DNA of 64,000 bases from positions 20,001-84,000 of the forward strand of contig CAUYUJ010020182.1 of assembly GCA_963575745.1 (NCBI GenBank). Direction: 5' to 3'. The notes below the pieces were generated by a model. That model saw nothing but the letters and a program-made list of their open reading frames with translations, did no database searches and was not told where the DNA came from. How positions within the stretch are numbered: the stretch's first letter is position 1; each line of letters opens with the position of its first letter. Positions 38,787 through 49,021 of the stretch are shown here, one piece after another. Position numbers and translations under genes: made by a program. Source of the stretch: Prorocentrum cordatum. Taxonomy: Eukaryota > Sar > Dinophyceae > Prorocentrales > Prorocentraceae.

Positions 38787-38918
38787 CATCATCACCGAAG
38801 CGGCAGACGCCGGACCATTACTATACCCAGACAAGACCAAACCCTTACACAACGGACACAGGCCAAAGCGAGCACGACATCAACCAACCCAAGTCTTCGT
38901 CCACGACATGAAGATATA
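38677..38918 (+). pseudogene. LINE RT palm motif C segment
   Basis: Frame +1 relative to the preceding piece: 'GVSLLQNGDDLLNNLRFADEIFLTA', where the usual FADD reads FADE, then 'SDIITEAADAGPLLYPDKTK', the standard block after motif C. Ends at TAA (38916-38918). The Asp-to-Glu change at the catalytic pair would probably cripple the enzyme. Confidence 0.75.
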
Positions 38919-38949
38919 ATTTCGCCCACTTTACCGAGGTACAGAGTAC

Positions 38950-39594
38950 TTGGGACGCACGCTCCAATGCAGCGACAGTCACAAGACGGAAGTGGAGAAC
39001 CGCATTGCTTTGGCATGGAGGAAATTATATTTGTTTAAGAATGAATTTACTGGAACACACTATACACTGAACAACCGTATCCGGCTGTTCCACGGGACGA
39101 TTACTTCCACTATGTTGTATGGATGTGAGGCATGGACGATGACACAGGAGCTCAAGAATAGGATTCGAAGGGCGCAGCGACAAATGCTCCGGACGATCGT
39201 CAAGACACAGCGACGAAAGCTAGCAACACGCCGCGTACCAGAGCGAGAGCAGGACGCTGCCAGCGACAACAATGCCAGCGACGGGAACGACAAGGACCCC
39301 AACGATTCCGGCACCGACAGCGGGGGAGATGTTGACAGTGGGCCACCATCCGTATTACCAGCTGGAGACGACCTCGAGGAAGCCGACCTGCTCGAGCCCT
39401 GGCCAGACTGGATCAAACGAGCAACCTTGCATGCGGACAGTACTATCTCAAAACTATTGTTAAACAGCGCAATTGGGAATGGATGCGAACTGTTGCCACC
39501 AGCGCTACAAAAAAATGGGCACGATCGGTTTTACAATGGGAGCCCGGGAGAGATGTGCACGTGCAGACACATCGACGAGTTGGCCGCCCCATAA
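38950..39594 (+). pseudogene. LINE RT thumb and C-terminal region
   Basis: 'YLGRTLQCSDSH' (YLG block, begins just upstream of the Met), 'VENRIALAWRKL', 'NNRIRLFHGTITSTMLYGCEAWTMT' and 'RIRRAQRQMLRTIVKTQRR' are the standard LINE thumb motifs. An acidic insert (about residues 100-140) and 'WPDWIKRATLHADSTI' follow. Frame is lost near 39480. Confidence 0.8.
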
Positions 39595-39728
39595 CAAGGT
39601 GGTGGGACGATCTATTACAATACGCACGGCAGTACGTGCCAGATGCACCACATACGGTCGCAGATTTGCTGCATCTTGCAACCACGGATACTTGGGACAA
39701 TATCGAATCAGGGTACCTTGCGCAATGA
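39483..39728 (+). pseudogene. LINE C-terminal tail
   Basis: 'TKKWARSVLQWEPGRDVHV', 'RRVGRPITRWWDDLLQYAR' and a Trp near the end ('TTDTWDNI') match the RP..RW.DD tail of this LINE type. Stops at 39726-39728, which gives the 3' end of the ORF. Confidence 0.75.
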
Positions 39729-40287
39729 GTGAGCCGGTGCGTCTTAATTAATCATGTTCTCTATGATTCACGTACATGTTGTTACGTAGTTGTTCACATA
39801 CTGTTTTGTCCTCTCTCCGTCTTCAGTGTGTTGCCTCCCTCTCTCTCTCTCTCTTTTCGTTCGCTTGTGACGCGTCAACCCATGTGTCACCCATAGCGGC
39901 GCCCCGGCGCCCCCCTGCTGTGCCCCCGCGGCACTTCGGCTGCAGGCCGAATGTCCGAATGTCCCCTGTTCTCTCGGTGGCGACTAGGACTCGTTCTGAA
40001 ACCTCCTGCTCCTCTTCCCTCCTCTTCCCTCCCTCCTCCTCCTCCTTCGGAAGGGCACGAGAAGGAGGGGGAGGAGGAGGAGGAGGAGGAGGAGGAGGAG
40101 GGGTAGGACGAGGAGGAGAGAAGGAGAGGGAAAGAGCCAGAGAAGGAGGTCGCAGAGAGCGACAAAGGGAGGGCAAGAGCGCGAGGGGCGAAAGGAGGGG
40201 GGAAGGACCGAGTACAGTCGGACCGAGGTATAAGATCGAGGTCGGTTCGGGCAGGGTGCCCTGATGTTTTTTGTGTTGTTGGATGAT
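39729..40287. other. Intergenic, short CT and GGA tracts
   Basis: CT run 39840-39856, TCC 40010-40045, GGA 40060-40115. No gene recognised. Confidence 0.6.
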
Positions 40288-40445
40288 GTTGTGCATCCCT
40301 GGGGGGAGTACCATAGGATGTTTTGTGCAGGTACTTCCCGGCCGCTACTTCCCGGACCTCGCCCGGGGCGCATTTTGACCAGGATTTGGAAGCGAATCCA
40401 GCGGTGACAACGAGGGCCTCCCAGGAGGCCCAAAAAGGTGAGAAC
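40288..40445 (-). repeat. Dispersed repeat R1, minus orientation
   Basis: Reverse complement of 11037-11188. Its inner end overlaps the first unit of the 157-bp tandem repeat. Confidence 0.75.
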
Positions 40446-40886
40446 GAGAGAAGGGTACAGTGGATACCCATGTCACGAAGCACCCTGCTTGTCTCCAGGG
40501 TGCCCTGGGTGTCTTCTTGGGATTCGATGGTTTTGCCATGGAGAGCGTGACGCTCCCACACCACAATCCAGGGCCTCCCAGGAGGCCCAAAAAGGTGAGA
40601 ACGAGAGAAGGGTACAGTGGATACCCATGTCACGAAGCACCCTGCTTGTCTCCAGGGTGCCCTGGGTGTCTTCTTGGGATTCGATGGTTTTGCCATGGAG
40701 AGCGTGACGCTCCCACACCACAATCCAGGGCCTCCCAGGAGGCCCAAAAAGGTGAGAACGAGAGAAGGGTACAGTGGATACCCATGTCACGAAGCACCCT
40801 GCTTGTCTCCAGGGTGCCCTGGGTGTCTTCTTGGGATTCGATGGTTTTGCCATGGAGAGCGTGACGCTCCCACACCACAATCCAAT
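40415..40886 (+). repeat. 157-bp tandem repeat, three near-identical units
   Basis: Units begin at 40415, 40572 and 40729 (GGCCTCCCAGGAGGCCCAAA..). They appear identical by eye, so the triplication is recent. The unit is part of the dispersed element seen once at 27271-27440. Confidence 0.95.
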
Positions 40887-41075
40887 GGACGTCCTGGGGT
40901 TTCAGGGTTGGGTTCTTTGTGGGAGGTTTTTTGTGGACTGGCCTCCAGTGTAGACCCAGGAGGAGAAAACACACAGACACAATTCATCGTCGATTCCCCG
41001 AAAATCTGGGAAAGTATGGGCAGTGGGGGGGGACAAAAACTTAGAGAATACGGGAAACTGTCGGGGCATTCGTTT

Positions 41076-41396
<321 letters not shown>

Positions 41397-41629
41397 TGTC
41401 CCGGGGCCCCGTTTATAGACGCACGGGTGTTGTTCCCCCCCCCCAGTGAGTCTTGCTGGCACGCCGTGCGGCGCCCCGTGCCCGCGCCGCGCCCCCGCCG
41501 GGAGGCCCGCCCGCCTGGGCCGCCGCGCCGTGGACGTGTCCCCGGCGGCGCGGCGGCCGCAGGAGGCCCGCCCCGGGGGCGGCCCCCGCGGCGGGGGGGC
41601 CCCGCCGCCCTCCCCCGGGCCTGTCCTGG

Positions 41630-41687
41630 CTGCCTCCCTCCCTCCCTCCCTCCTCCTCCTCCTCCTCCTCCTCCTCCTCCTCCCTCC

Positions 41688-41768
<81 letters not shown>

Positions 41769-41770
41769 GC
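41630..41770. repeat. (TCC)n and (CCTG)n arrays
   Basis: CCT/TCC 41635-41690, then about 18 copies of the tetramer CCTG at 41691-41768. Confidence 0.95.
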
Positions 41771-41915
41771 TGCCTCCCGCCCTCGCTGCCGCCGCCTGCC
41801 TCCCTCCCCCTCCTCCGTCGCTGCCGCCTCCTGCCTGCGTTCCTCTCTCCGCCCCCCCTCTCCGCCTTGCACGCGCTCCGCTGGCTCGACAGCCGTCTGA
41901 GGCTCCTGCTCGCTT

Positions 41916-43007
41916 GTGCCAGATCGCTGGAGCCAGGCCGGGGAAATATCCAAGCTTTTACATGCCCCAACCAAGGACTTTTACGATCACCCGCACCTGT
42001 TTCAGGATCTGGCTCAGCGTGTCAAGGATCATGTGCACCGGATAGTTGATTGCCCTTCTTTCACTGGCCAGGACCACCAGTGGCAGGAAGCGGGACAGGA
42101 CATCCTCGATGCCTTGAGTGAAGCTCTCAGCACTCACTCGGCCACCGCCCGTGCTGAAGCCGCCGCCAGTTGGAAGGAGTGGTTGTGTGATGAACTCGAG
42201 GGAGGGGGTAAGTGTGCCCACAATTAAACCCGCCCCCCTGTCGCGTGGACCCCCACACACCGTTTTCCAAAGGGAAAGTTTTGGCCGACCTTAAAAGCCT
42301 TCTGCAAACGGAGTGTGCTCGGTTCTCGGGTGTGGCGGGCCCAGGATGCTCCCACCTCTGGGCCGAAGGGGTACGTGCAGTATTTGGACCCCCTTCCTTG
42401 GATCGACCCCACCAGTATTCGACAGGCTTCTCGGTCGTACAAATCGTCGTCGGCGGTGGGCGTTGATGGATTTCAGTTGAGACACTTTAACGTTCTTAGT
42501 GACCCTTCCTTCTACGTTCTCATGACTTTGTGGTCTTTTGTGGAACGTACTGGTATCATTCCCAAGCAGATCCGAGTTTTGAGTGTTGCTTTGCTCGAAG
42601 AACCGGCGGGGGGGGAGACCTATTGGAATTTGTGCAGCTTTTTATAGAATTTTGGGGCGTTTGAGAAGGCCACCAGAGTTCACAGACCATACCTTGCTGT
42701 ATCAGCCTTCGCAGGTGCTGGTGACGTTGTCTGGCGTCAGGCGCTCCGCTCAGAGTCCGCAGTCTCCAATTCGCAGGTCACTTGCAGTGTTCTCTGGGGG
42801 TTAGCCAACTTCTTCAAGACCATATGCCTAACCAAGCTCAGAGATCGCTGCAAACTCCTGGGCTTCCCAGCGCAGATCGCCATGGTGTTCCTGAGTATGG
42901 ACCGGGGACCGCGTTGTTTGACCTTCGGTGCTATGGTGCAAGGCCTTTTCTATGCACTTAGAGGAGTCAGTGCGGTCAGCCTTGTCTATGCACGTGTGTC
43001 GGCCTAG
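41916..43007 (+). pseudogene. LINE RT fragment (linker to motif A/B region)
   Basis: Mostly one frame with in-frame stops at 42225 (TAA) and 42645 (TAG). Upstream linker 'HHQWQEAGQDILDALSEAL' leads to 'SSAVGVDGFQLRHFNVLSD' (the RT start, cf. 'TGFEAIKPRQL' in the first LINE), 'VLSVALLEEPAGG', then after the stop 'FEKATRVHRPYLAVSAFAGAGDVVWRQAL', 'SVLWGLANFFKTI' at motif A (expected Asp is Gly) and 'LGFPAQIAMVFLSMDRGPRCLTFGA'. Ends before motif B/C. The family is the same broad type as the LINE at 630-8030. Clearly non-functional. Confidence 0.75.
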
Positions 43008-43009
43008 TG

Positions 43010-44361
43010 TTAAGTCGGGCGTGTCCCTCTACAGGCAAGATAGTGAATAAATTGTCTGGGGACGATGTTTCGACTATTTTTGAATATGTTGGAGTATGTT
43101 TTGACTTTGTTACTTTTCGTCCAACTCCCTGTAGGGGGAAAGGCCCGACCGAAGCGCATGTCCCTACCCGCGGCCTCGCGGGCTGGGCCCCTGGGCCGCG
43201 GCCCCGCGGAGAACCACGCGGCGTGTTCTCGCGGATGCCCCCCGCGCAGAACGCATCCGCGCCACCGCGCATCCGCGGGGTCGCGCCCCGGAGCCCAGGC
43301 CGCGAGGCCGCGGACAGGAGGTCGCTCGCCGCTCCTGCTGCCTCCCTGGACAGCCCACCGAGCGGCCGAGCGCGCGGCCCCCCCGGGGGGGCTTCCGCGG
43401 ACCGCCGCCGCCCGAGGCCGCCGGCGCGCCCACCTCCGCGGGCCGCTCCGGCGGCCGCAGGCGCGCGCGCGCGGCTCCCGCCGCCCCGCGCTCTGCCCGT
43501 GCGCTGCGCCGCCTGCGCCGCCTCCTCGTCGGCCGGGTGGCCGCCTCGTCGGGCGGGCCGGCGCCTCGCCGCCGCCGCGTCCGGCAGGGGGCCTCCTCGT
43601 CGACGCGGGTGGCCGGTTCCTCGCCTCCGCCTCCTCGTCGGGGGGGGGGGGGGCCTCAGTGGGGGGGCGGGGAGGAGGGCCCTCAGGGGGCCCCAGCGTG
43701 CCCCTCTGGGCCCCTGCCGACGCCAAGGGGCGCCCTGTGAAGGGCCCCTCGAGGGCACGTTTCTTCACCCCTCATGCAGTTCACCTCCCACTGCCACGCG
43801 CCCGGCCTCGGCTCGAGGTTGGGGGGAGGAGGAGCTCGAGAAGGATGAGGAATGGGTGGGAGGCGCCAACTTGGGGTGTGAAGGGGGGCGGCCCACTGCG
43901 ACATGCAGAGAAAAGGGAGGGAGTGAGCCCACTCGAGGGGTTCGGGCCTCCTCCTTGCCCTCCTCCTGCTCCTCCCCATTCATCCGCCCCCATTGTCCTG
44001 CCTCGCCCTCCCACGTCTTCTTCACTCCAAGTCCTTGTCGTCCCTCTGTCCCTTCTCCCCCTCTTGCTCTTTTACATCCCTCCGCCCCTACCCGTATCAG
44101 TTTTTGCATGAAGAGCCCTTGCCCGAAGGCTCGATCAGCTGCCTCCCCAGGGCATGCCAGCCAGCCGCCCCATTTCTTCCCCTTCGCCTCATCCCTCCCT
44201 CCCTGTACTCCCGTTGCCTTTCCCCGGGTTCCACCTGCCACTCCCTTTCCTCCTCGCCCTCCTCCATCGGTGTGTCGGCATGGCGGGCTGGGCGTTTCGC
44301 TTGAGGCTTCCCCACCAGCTTCGATCCAGAAGCTTGACATAGACAACTAATTCTCAAGGAT
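43010..44361. other. Very GC-rich sequence, no recognised gene
   Basis: 43140-43760 is CG-rich with Pro/Ala/Arg frames open in several registers, typical of composition rather than coding. 43770-44330 is CT-rich. Nothing assignable. Confidence 0.5.
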
Positions 44362-44680
44362 GGATGGCGACCCTTTTCAAAATGTTGCTCTCGCCACAGC
44401 GCCTCGCAATTTCGTATGAAAGTCTGCGCCGGTTTCGCGGATGGTGGGCGGGTCCTTGTCAAGATGTGGTTCTCGCCTCCTCGCCGCGTGCATTCGTTTT
44501 AAGAGGTGTGCAACAGCTTCTGAGTCTGGAGGACAGCTCCTTTTTCAACGTGTGGTCCTCGCCTCGGTGCCGTGCGCACCCGTCGTTAAAAGCTTGCGGC
44601 AACTGCGAGGATGGAGGGCTGCTCCTTCTCAGGGTGTGGCTCTCGCCGCAGCGAGCGCCGCGCCCGCTCGTCTGGAACGC
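44362..44680 (+). repeat. ~84-bp satellite, sense block (about 4 units)
   Basis: Units around 'TTTTCAAAATGTTGCTCTCGCC' and 'GCGCATTCGTTTT'-like words. The sequence is the reverse complement of the unit at 55737-56232. More diverged than that block. Confidence 0.75.
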
Positions 44681-45587
44681 CTGCAAGGGTGTCTGTCGGA
44701 GCGTGAATTACCTACCCCGCTTTCGCTTCCAGGCAAAACCAAGTCATACCACGCGCCTCCTCGTCAAGCGGCCTGACCAGTACAGGCCGTAGTTTGGCAT
44801 CCTTTGGTTTCTCTTGGAAGCGAGGGTGGTCAAAAGCGAGGTAGATCTGTTTTCCCCCTAGTCTGGGAGTCGCACTGTTGAAGTCCCAAGACTGGTGCTC
44901 TGGCCCGTTGTTGGGAACGAGCATGTTCTACCGCTGCTGGCGGAAGACCAGGGGGGGGGGTCACTGGGGGTTCCCAACCCGTTCCCCCCCCCCTTGAAAA
45001 CCAGGGGGGGTCACTACCGGTTCGAACCCCCTCCCCCCAGTCCATCACGAAAAGGGGGTTTTGCCAGGGGGAAAGGGGGGGGGGCATTTTCGGAGGGGGG
45101 GGGGGGGGAACCCCGGGTTCTGGAGGAAGAGGGAGGAATTTTCCATAGTAAAGCGGCGGTGGATCACGTTCTCTCATTGTTGGACTGCCAGGGCGCAACT
45201 GTCATGTTGGCTCGCGGAGTCAAGGTCACCCAAAAAGGCGGTTTGGCACGATTTGGGATTGTCAGGACGCAACACTCGCGTTATCCCGAGAGTTGAAGCC
45301 CCAGGATTCGCCATTTGTCACGTATGAGGATTATCAGACGGTTGTCCTCTGATGGGCCACTTCTCGCAATGAAAGGGCCTTTTTATGGAGAGGGAATCTG
45401 GAGGAAGGGTGGATTGCAACGTCGTGGATGCTTCTTGGGTTTGCATTGGTCCTTCTCCTCCCTCTCCTCTTCCTGTGCTCCTCCTCCTCCTCCGCTGCCT
45501 CCTCCTCCTCCTCCTCCTCCTCTTCCTCCTCCTCACCCTCCCTCCGCCCTCCTCTTCCTCCTCCTCTGATCTCTGCCCTGCTTGCAA
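44681..45587. other. Intergenic with poly-G/poly-C runs and TCC array
   Basis: Poly-G and poly-C runs 44945-45115; TCC 45475-45555. No gene. Confidence 0.7.
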
Positions 45588-47000
45588 ATGCTGTGCTGGA
45601 GATGGTGCGTACTGCAGCGTACAACCTTCTATATGCAGACTACGACAGACACCAAGAAATCAGCAGGGTGTTGAAATCGTGGGACTCCGTGCTACTGGCG
45701 GGGACCCAACATTCGGCAGAAAGGGACTACCCACGCTCACAAGTACAGCTGGACCACCACTGGGGTATCAGGCTCGGCAAGGGTAGGGGACGACACTTCA
45801 ACAAAAGCTTCGGGGTATCCATGTTGATGGACAATGGGTACAGCAAAGCTTCCCTGAACGAGGTCTTTGACCCGCCAAGGGGGATCCAGGGACGTGCTGG
45901 AGCTGTGAGAATTCGCACTGCGCAGAAGGACCTTCTGATTGAAGCCGTGTATTTTGCCCCTTTCACGGTGACGGACACATGGAGTGAAGAGACGGCCGAC
46001 CGTATCTGCACCTGACCGGGGGGACTGTATGATAAAGCGGGGGTCAGGGTAACCCTGGTCGTGGGCGGAGACATCAACAGTGACTGCGGACTGGCCAGGG
46101 ATGAGTCTGGAGTGATGGGCAGCACGCAGGGACGGGAGGTCGGCAGGTGTTACCCTAGATGTAAGATCTCCAACGGTGCACGTTTCAGGTGGTTCCGCTC
46201 TGACAACCACTTGTTCATTCCAGGCACGGACAGTTCGCTGGTGCAGCAGACCTATTTCGGATCCAAAGGAGGAGGAGGAAGGAGGATAGACCATTTTGCG
46301 ATCCCTGTAGGTGCTCGAGGTTAGGAGGGGCAGTGCTGTGTACCCATGAATTCTGAGTCTAGGCTGCAGGTGAGAAGGAGTCGGTTCCCCAGTGATCACG
46401 TGCCCATCGGATTCCAACTCCCACTGGGTCTAGCAAACAGGAGCTACACGAGGCTGCAGCACACACCACCGCTGGATAGGAATGCTTCCATGCGCTGCCT
46501 TAGAGAAGGAGTGAGGAAGGAGGAGTGTTTCAGGAAGGTGGAGAAGGTGGCGAAGGAGACTGAGGAGGAGGTGTGAAAGGAGGCGGCAGCAAGGAAGACC
46601 CCCGACGGCCGTTGGGACCTGCTCGGAGGAGCGGCGAGGACGGCCCTCAAGGATGCATTCCCTCGACGGCGCAGGCAGCGGCCGGCATGGCAGCAGGATC
46701 TCGAGGAGGCCAGGATGGAGCTATTGGACAGAAGGCGAGGATTCAGGCGGCGTGCGGGGAGCCTAAATGAGGAGCCGCAGGAGTATGAGGAGGTGCTGCA
46801 GCTTCTGAGTCAGATTTCTGCCGAGCTGAAAGCAAACAGGAATGAGGAGACGAACCGGCGACACAAAGATTTGGCGTAGGAAATCTGGGAGGCCTACCTG
46901 GATGGGAGATGGGCCGAAAAATGCATGCGCTGCGTGTGGGGTCCGCTCGAGACAGTAGGGCGTCCCAAAACAACGATACTACTACAAGAGTTTGACCAAC
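45588..47000 (+). pseudogene. LINE endonuclease domain with four in-frame stops
   Basis: One frame carries recognisable sequence throughout: 'ISRVLKSWDSVLLAGTQ', 'DHHWGIRLGKGRGRHFNKSFGVSMLM', 'FDPPRGIQGRAGAVRIRT', 'LLIEAVYFAP', then TGA (46013), 'VTLVVGGDINSDCGL' (GD.N), 'RRIDHFAIPV', TAG (46322), 'RFPSDHVPIGFQL' (SDH), TGA (46574), a helical linker 'RWDLLGGAARTALKDAF' and 'RRRRQRPAWQQDLEEARMEL', TAG (46877), 'EIWEAYLDGRWAEK'. Both late endonuclease motifs survive; the early Glu is not evident. Decay is by stop codons with no frameshift over ~1.3 kb. RT is not found downstream; a TCC array follows. Confidence 0.75.
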
Positions 47001-47390
47001 TGGAGCAAGGAGGGGTGGTCAAAGGAGCTAGCGAGGAGCCCGACAGGAGGAGGAATGGCGTGCAAGACGGTGAACTGGGAGGAGACGCGTGACGCATACG
47101 AGGAGAAGTGTGAAGAGCAGGGGGCAGTTTTGTTTGATTGTGCTGACTTCAGGGAGCTTCTGCGGCAGGACAGATACGCGATGGAGAAATATCCCAGGCG
47201 ATGCAAACAAATGCAGGGCGTGGCCCAGCTGGGGACTACCAAGCGAAGCATCGCTGATGCTACCATCACCGACGGTTTACATGGAGCAACCACACCAGCT
47301 GCCGGAAGCAAGGGAGAGGGCGGACTGCCAGAGCCGAGACCGAGGAGGAGAAGGAGGAGCCACAGATGCTGCAGGAGGCCAAGAGGATGA
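46992..47390 (+). other. Open frame after the endonuclease relic, unassigned
   Basis: 132 codons in another frame ('RDAYEEKCEEQGAVLFDCADFREL'). May continue the LINE linker after a frameshift or may be chance. No motif recognised. Confidence 0.3.
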
Positions 47391-47484
47391 AGAGGGGCAG
47401 GAGGCGGCTGAGCAAGATGGGCTGGAGGAGCGGAGAGGCGACAGGGAGGAGGCAGAGGGGGGAGGGAGAGGAGCCACAAAAAGC

Positions 47485-47640
47485 TCCTCCTCCTCCTCCT
47501 CGTTCTCCTCCTCCTGCTCCTCCTCCTGCTCCTCCTCCTCCTGCTCCTCCTCCTTCTCCTCCTCCTCCTCCTTCTCCCCCTCCTCCTCCTCCTCCTCCTC
47601 CTCCTCCTCCTCCTCCTCCTCCTCCTCCTCCTCCTCGAGC
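47485..47640. repeat. (TCC)n microsatellite
   Basis: TCC with TGC and TTC interruptions, pure from 47575 to 47637. Confidence 0.95.
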
Positions 47641-48102
47641 ACTGGGCATTGGACGTGCAAAGGGTGCCGGAGTCGGCAGCGATCGATTTGCACGAGCTGC
47701 GCCTTGACACACATACACGGAACCATGCGGTAGTCCGCGGAACTGGCTGGTAAAATGGATTACGGAGCGGGCGGGCAACGACCGAGGAAAAAAACATTGT
47801 ACTCATACAGGAGCTCGCCTCGTGGTTCCGGGCAGGCACCGCGGTCCGGCGGAAGGGGGCGAGGAGGGGAGAAGCAGGCAGACGACGACGAACGCCCAAG
47901 CGGGAGGCCAGGGCCGGCGGGGCGGGCGGGCAGGCAGAAAACGGGCCAGGCGGAAACAGCAGGCAGGAAGCAGGAGGAAAAGAAAGGGAGGGAAGCAACG
48001 AGCAGAAGCGGAGGGAAAGCAGGGGGGAGGAAGAGGAGGAGGAGGAGGAGGAGGAGGAGGAGGAGGAGGAGGAGGAGGAGGAGGAGGAGGAGGAGGAGGA
48101 GG

Positions 48103-48163
<61 letters not shown>

Positions 48164-48559
48164 GCAACAACAGCAGCAGCAGCAGCAGCAGGGCTGGGCC
48201 AGGGGCCAGGCGACCCGCGACGAACCTACGGACACTACGGCGGCGACAGGGGGGCCGGTGGCAGCTCGCCGCGTGGCTCGTGCAGGCACGAAGGGCGCAG
48301 CGCACGCCGCCGGGCGCCCCACGTGCGCGGAGCTCCGCCTCCAGCAGGAGCAACGGGAGGCCGGGGACTGCGGGGAGGACTCGGCATGGCTCGGACGTGC
48401 GCATTTTTCCTTCGGCCAGGACCATCGAGGAGCATCCTTGAGCATTTCGCGAAAAGACCACGCACGAAACCGAAATTACACGACCGAGGAACCCCACATA
48501 CTTAGTTTATGTCACGTGTGTTCACGAACCATGTCACATCTCGCTTCGCCATCCTGACG
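47641..48559. repeat. GC-rich spacer with (GGA)n and (CAG)n arrays
   Basis: GGA 48030-48102 and CAG 48103-48192. The frames encoding poly-Gln, poly-Gly or poly-Arg here are repeat-driven. 48200-48480 is GC-rich without a recognised gene. Confidence 0.8.
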
Positions 48560-48712
48560 AGAGACTGACCAGACCATCCAGATCAGCCAGACCAGCCAGA
48601 GTGACCAGACCAGCCAGATCATTCGTTCCAGCCATAACCAGCCAAAGTAATCAGACCAACCAGCCAGGCCAATCAAACCGACCAGCCAGGCCACCAACCG
48701 TCGTTCATCTCC
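48560..48712. repeat. ACCAGCCAG minisatellite
   Basis: Degenerate (ACCAGCCAG)/(ACCAGAC) units, about 9-10 bp each. Confidence 0.85.
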
Positions 48713-49021
48713 GAGTACCTCGCGTAGAGCGTATCGGGCCTCCAATTGTGAAGCTGGCGGCGGTACGCATTCAAAGCGGAGTGCACCACTCCGTTGGCGC
48801 ATCTGCGGGAGGTCTCCACGCTAACCTCGCCGCCCATCTGAACCATTGCAGTCTTCATCGCCAAACATGGAGGTGACAGCACGTCCACGGCGATTTTGGG
48901 AGGCATGGCTGCCGCGCCTCGCGGGCGGTGCTCTGAAGTCGGACTACAGGAGCGCGCCTGCGTGAGAGCGCAGGCGCGCCGAGCCGGCTTGAACCAAGGT
49001 GTTTGCAGTTCTTGACAAGAT
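48713..49021. other. Unassigned intergenic
   Basis: Ordinary GC-rich sequence. Nothing recognised. Confidence 0.5.

Larger units (their letters stand above)
37031..39728 (+). mobile_element. 5'-truncated LINE of a second type (EN-RT-C-terminal tail)
   Basis: Endonuclease C-terminal half, RT and post-RT region follow in order on the plus strand with frame changes near 38080, 38680, 38920 and 39480. A/T content is clearly higher than in the LINE at 630-8030, and the motif set ('LRFADE', 'LYGCEAWTMT', 'RRVGRPITRWWDD') is the one found in animal- and plant-like LINEs rather than the 'VDDI' type. The lack of the endonuclease N-terminus suggests 5' truncation on insertion. The parts are in the next five entries. 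Confidence 0.8.
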
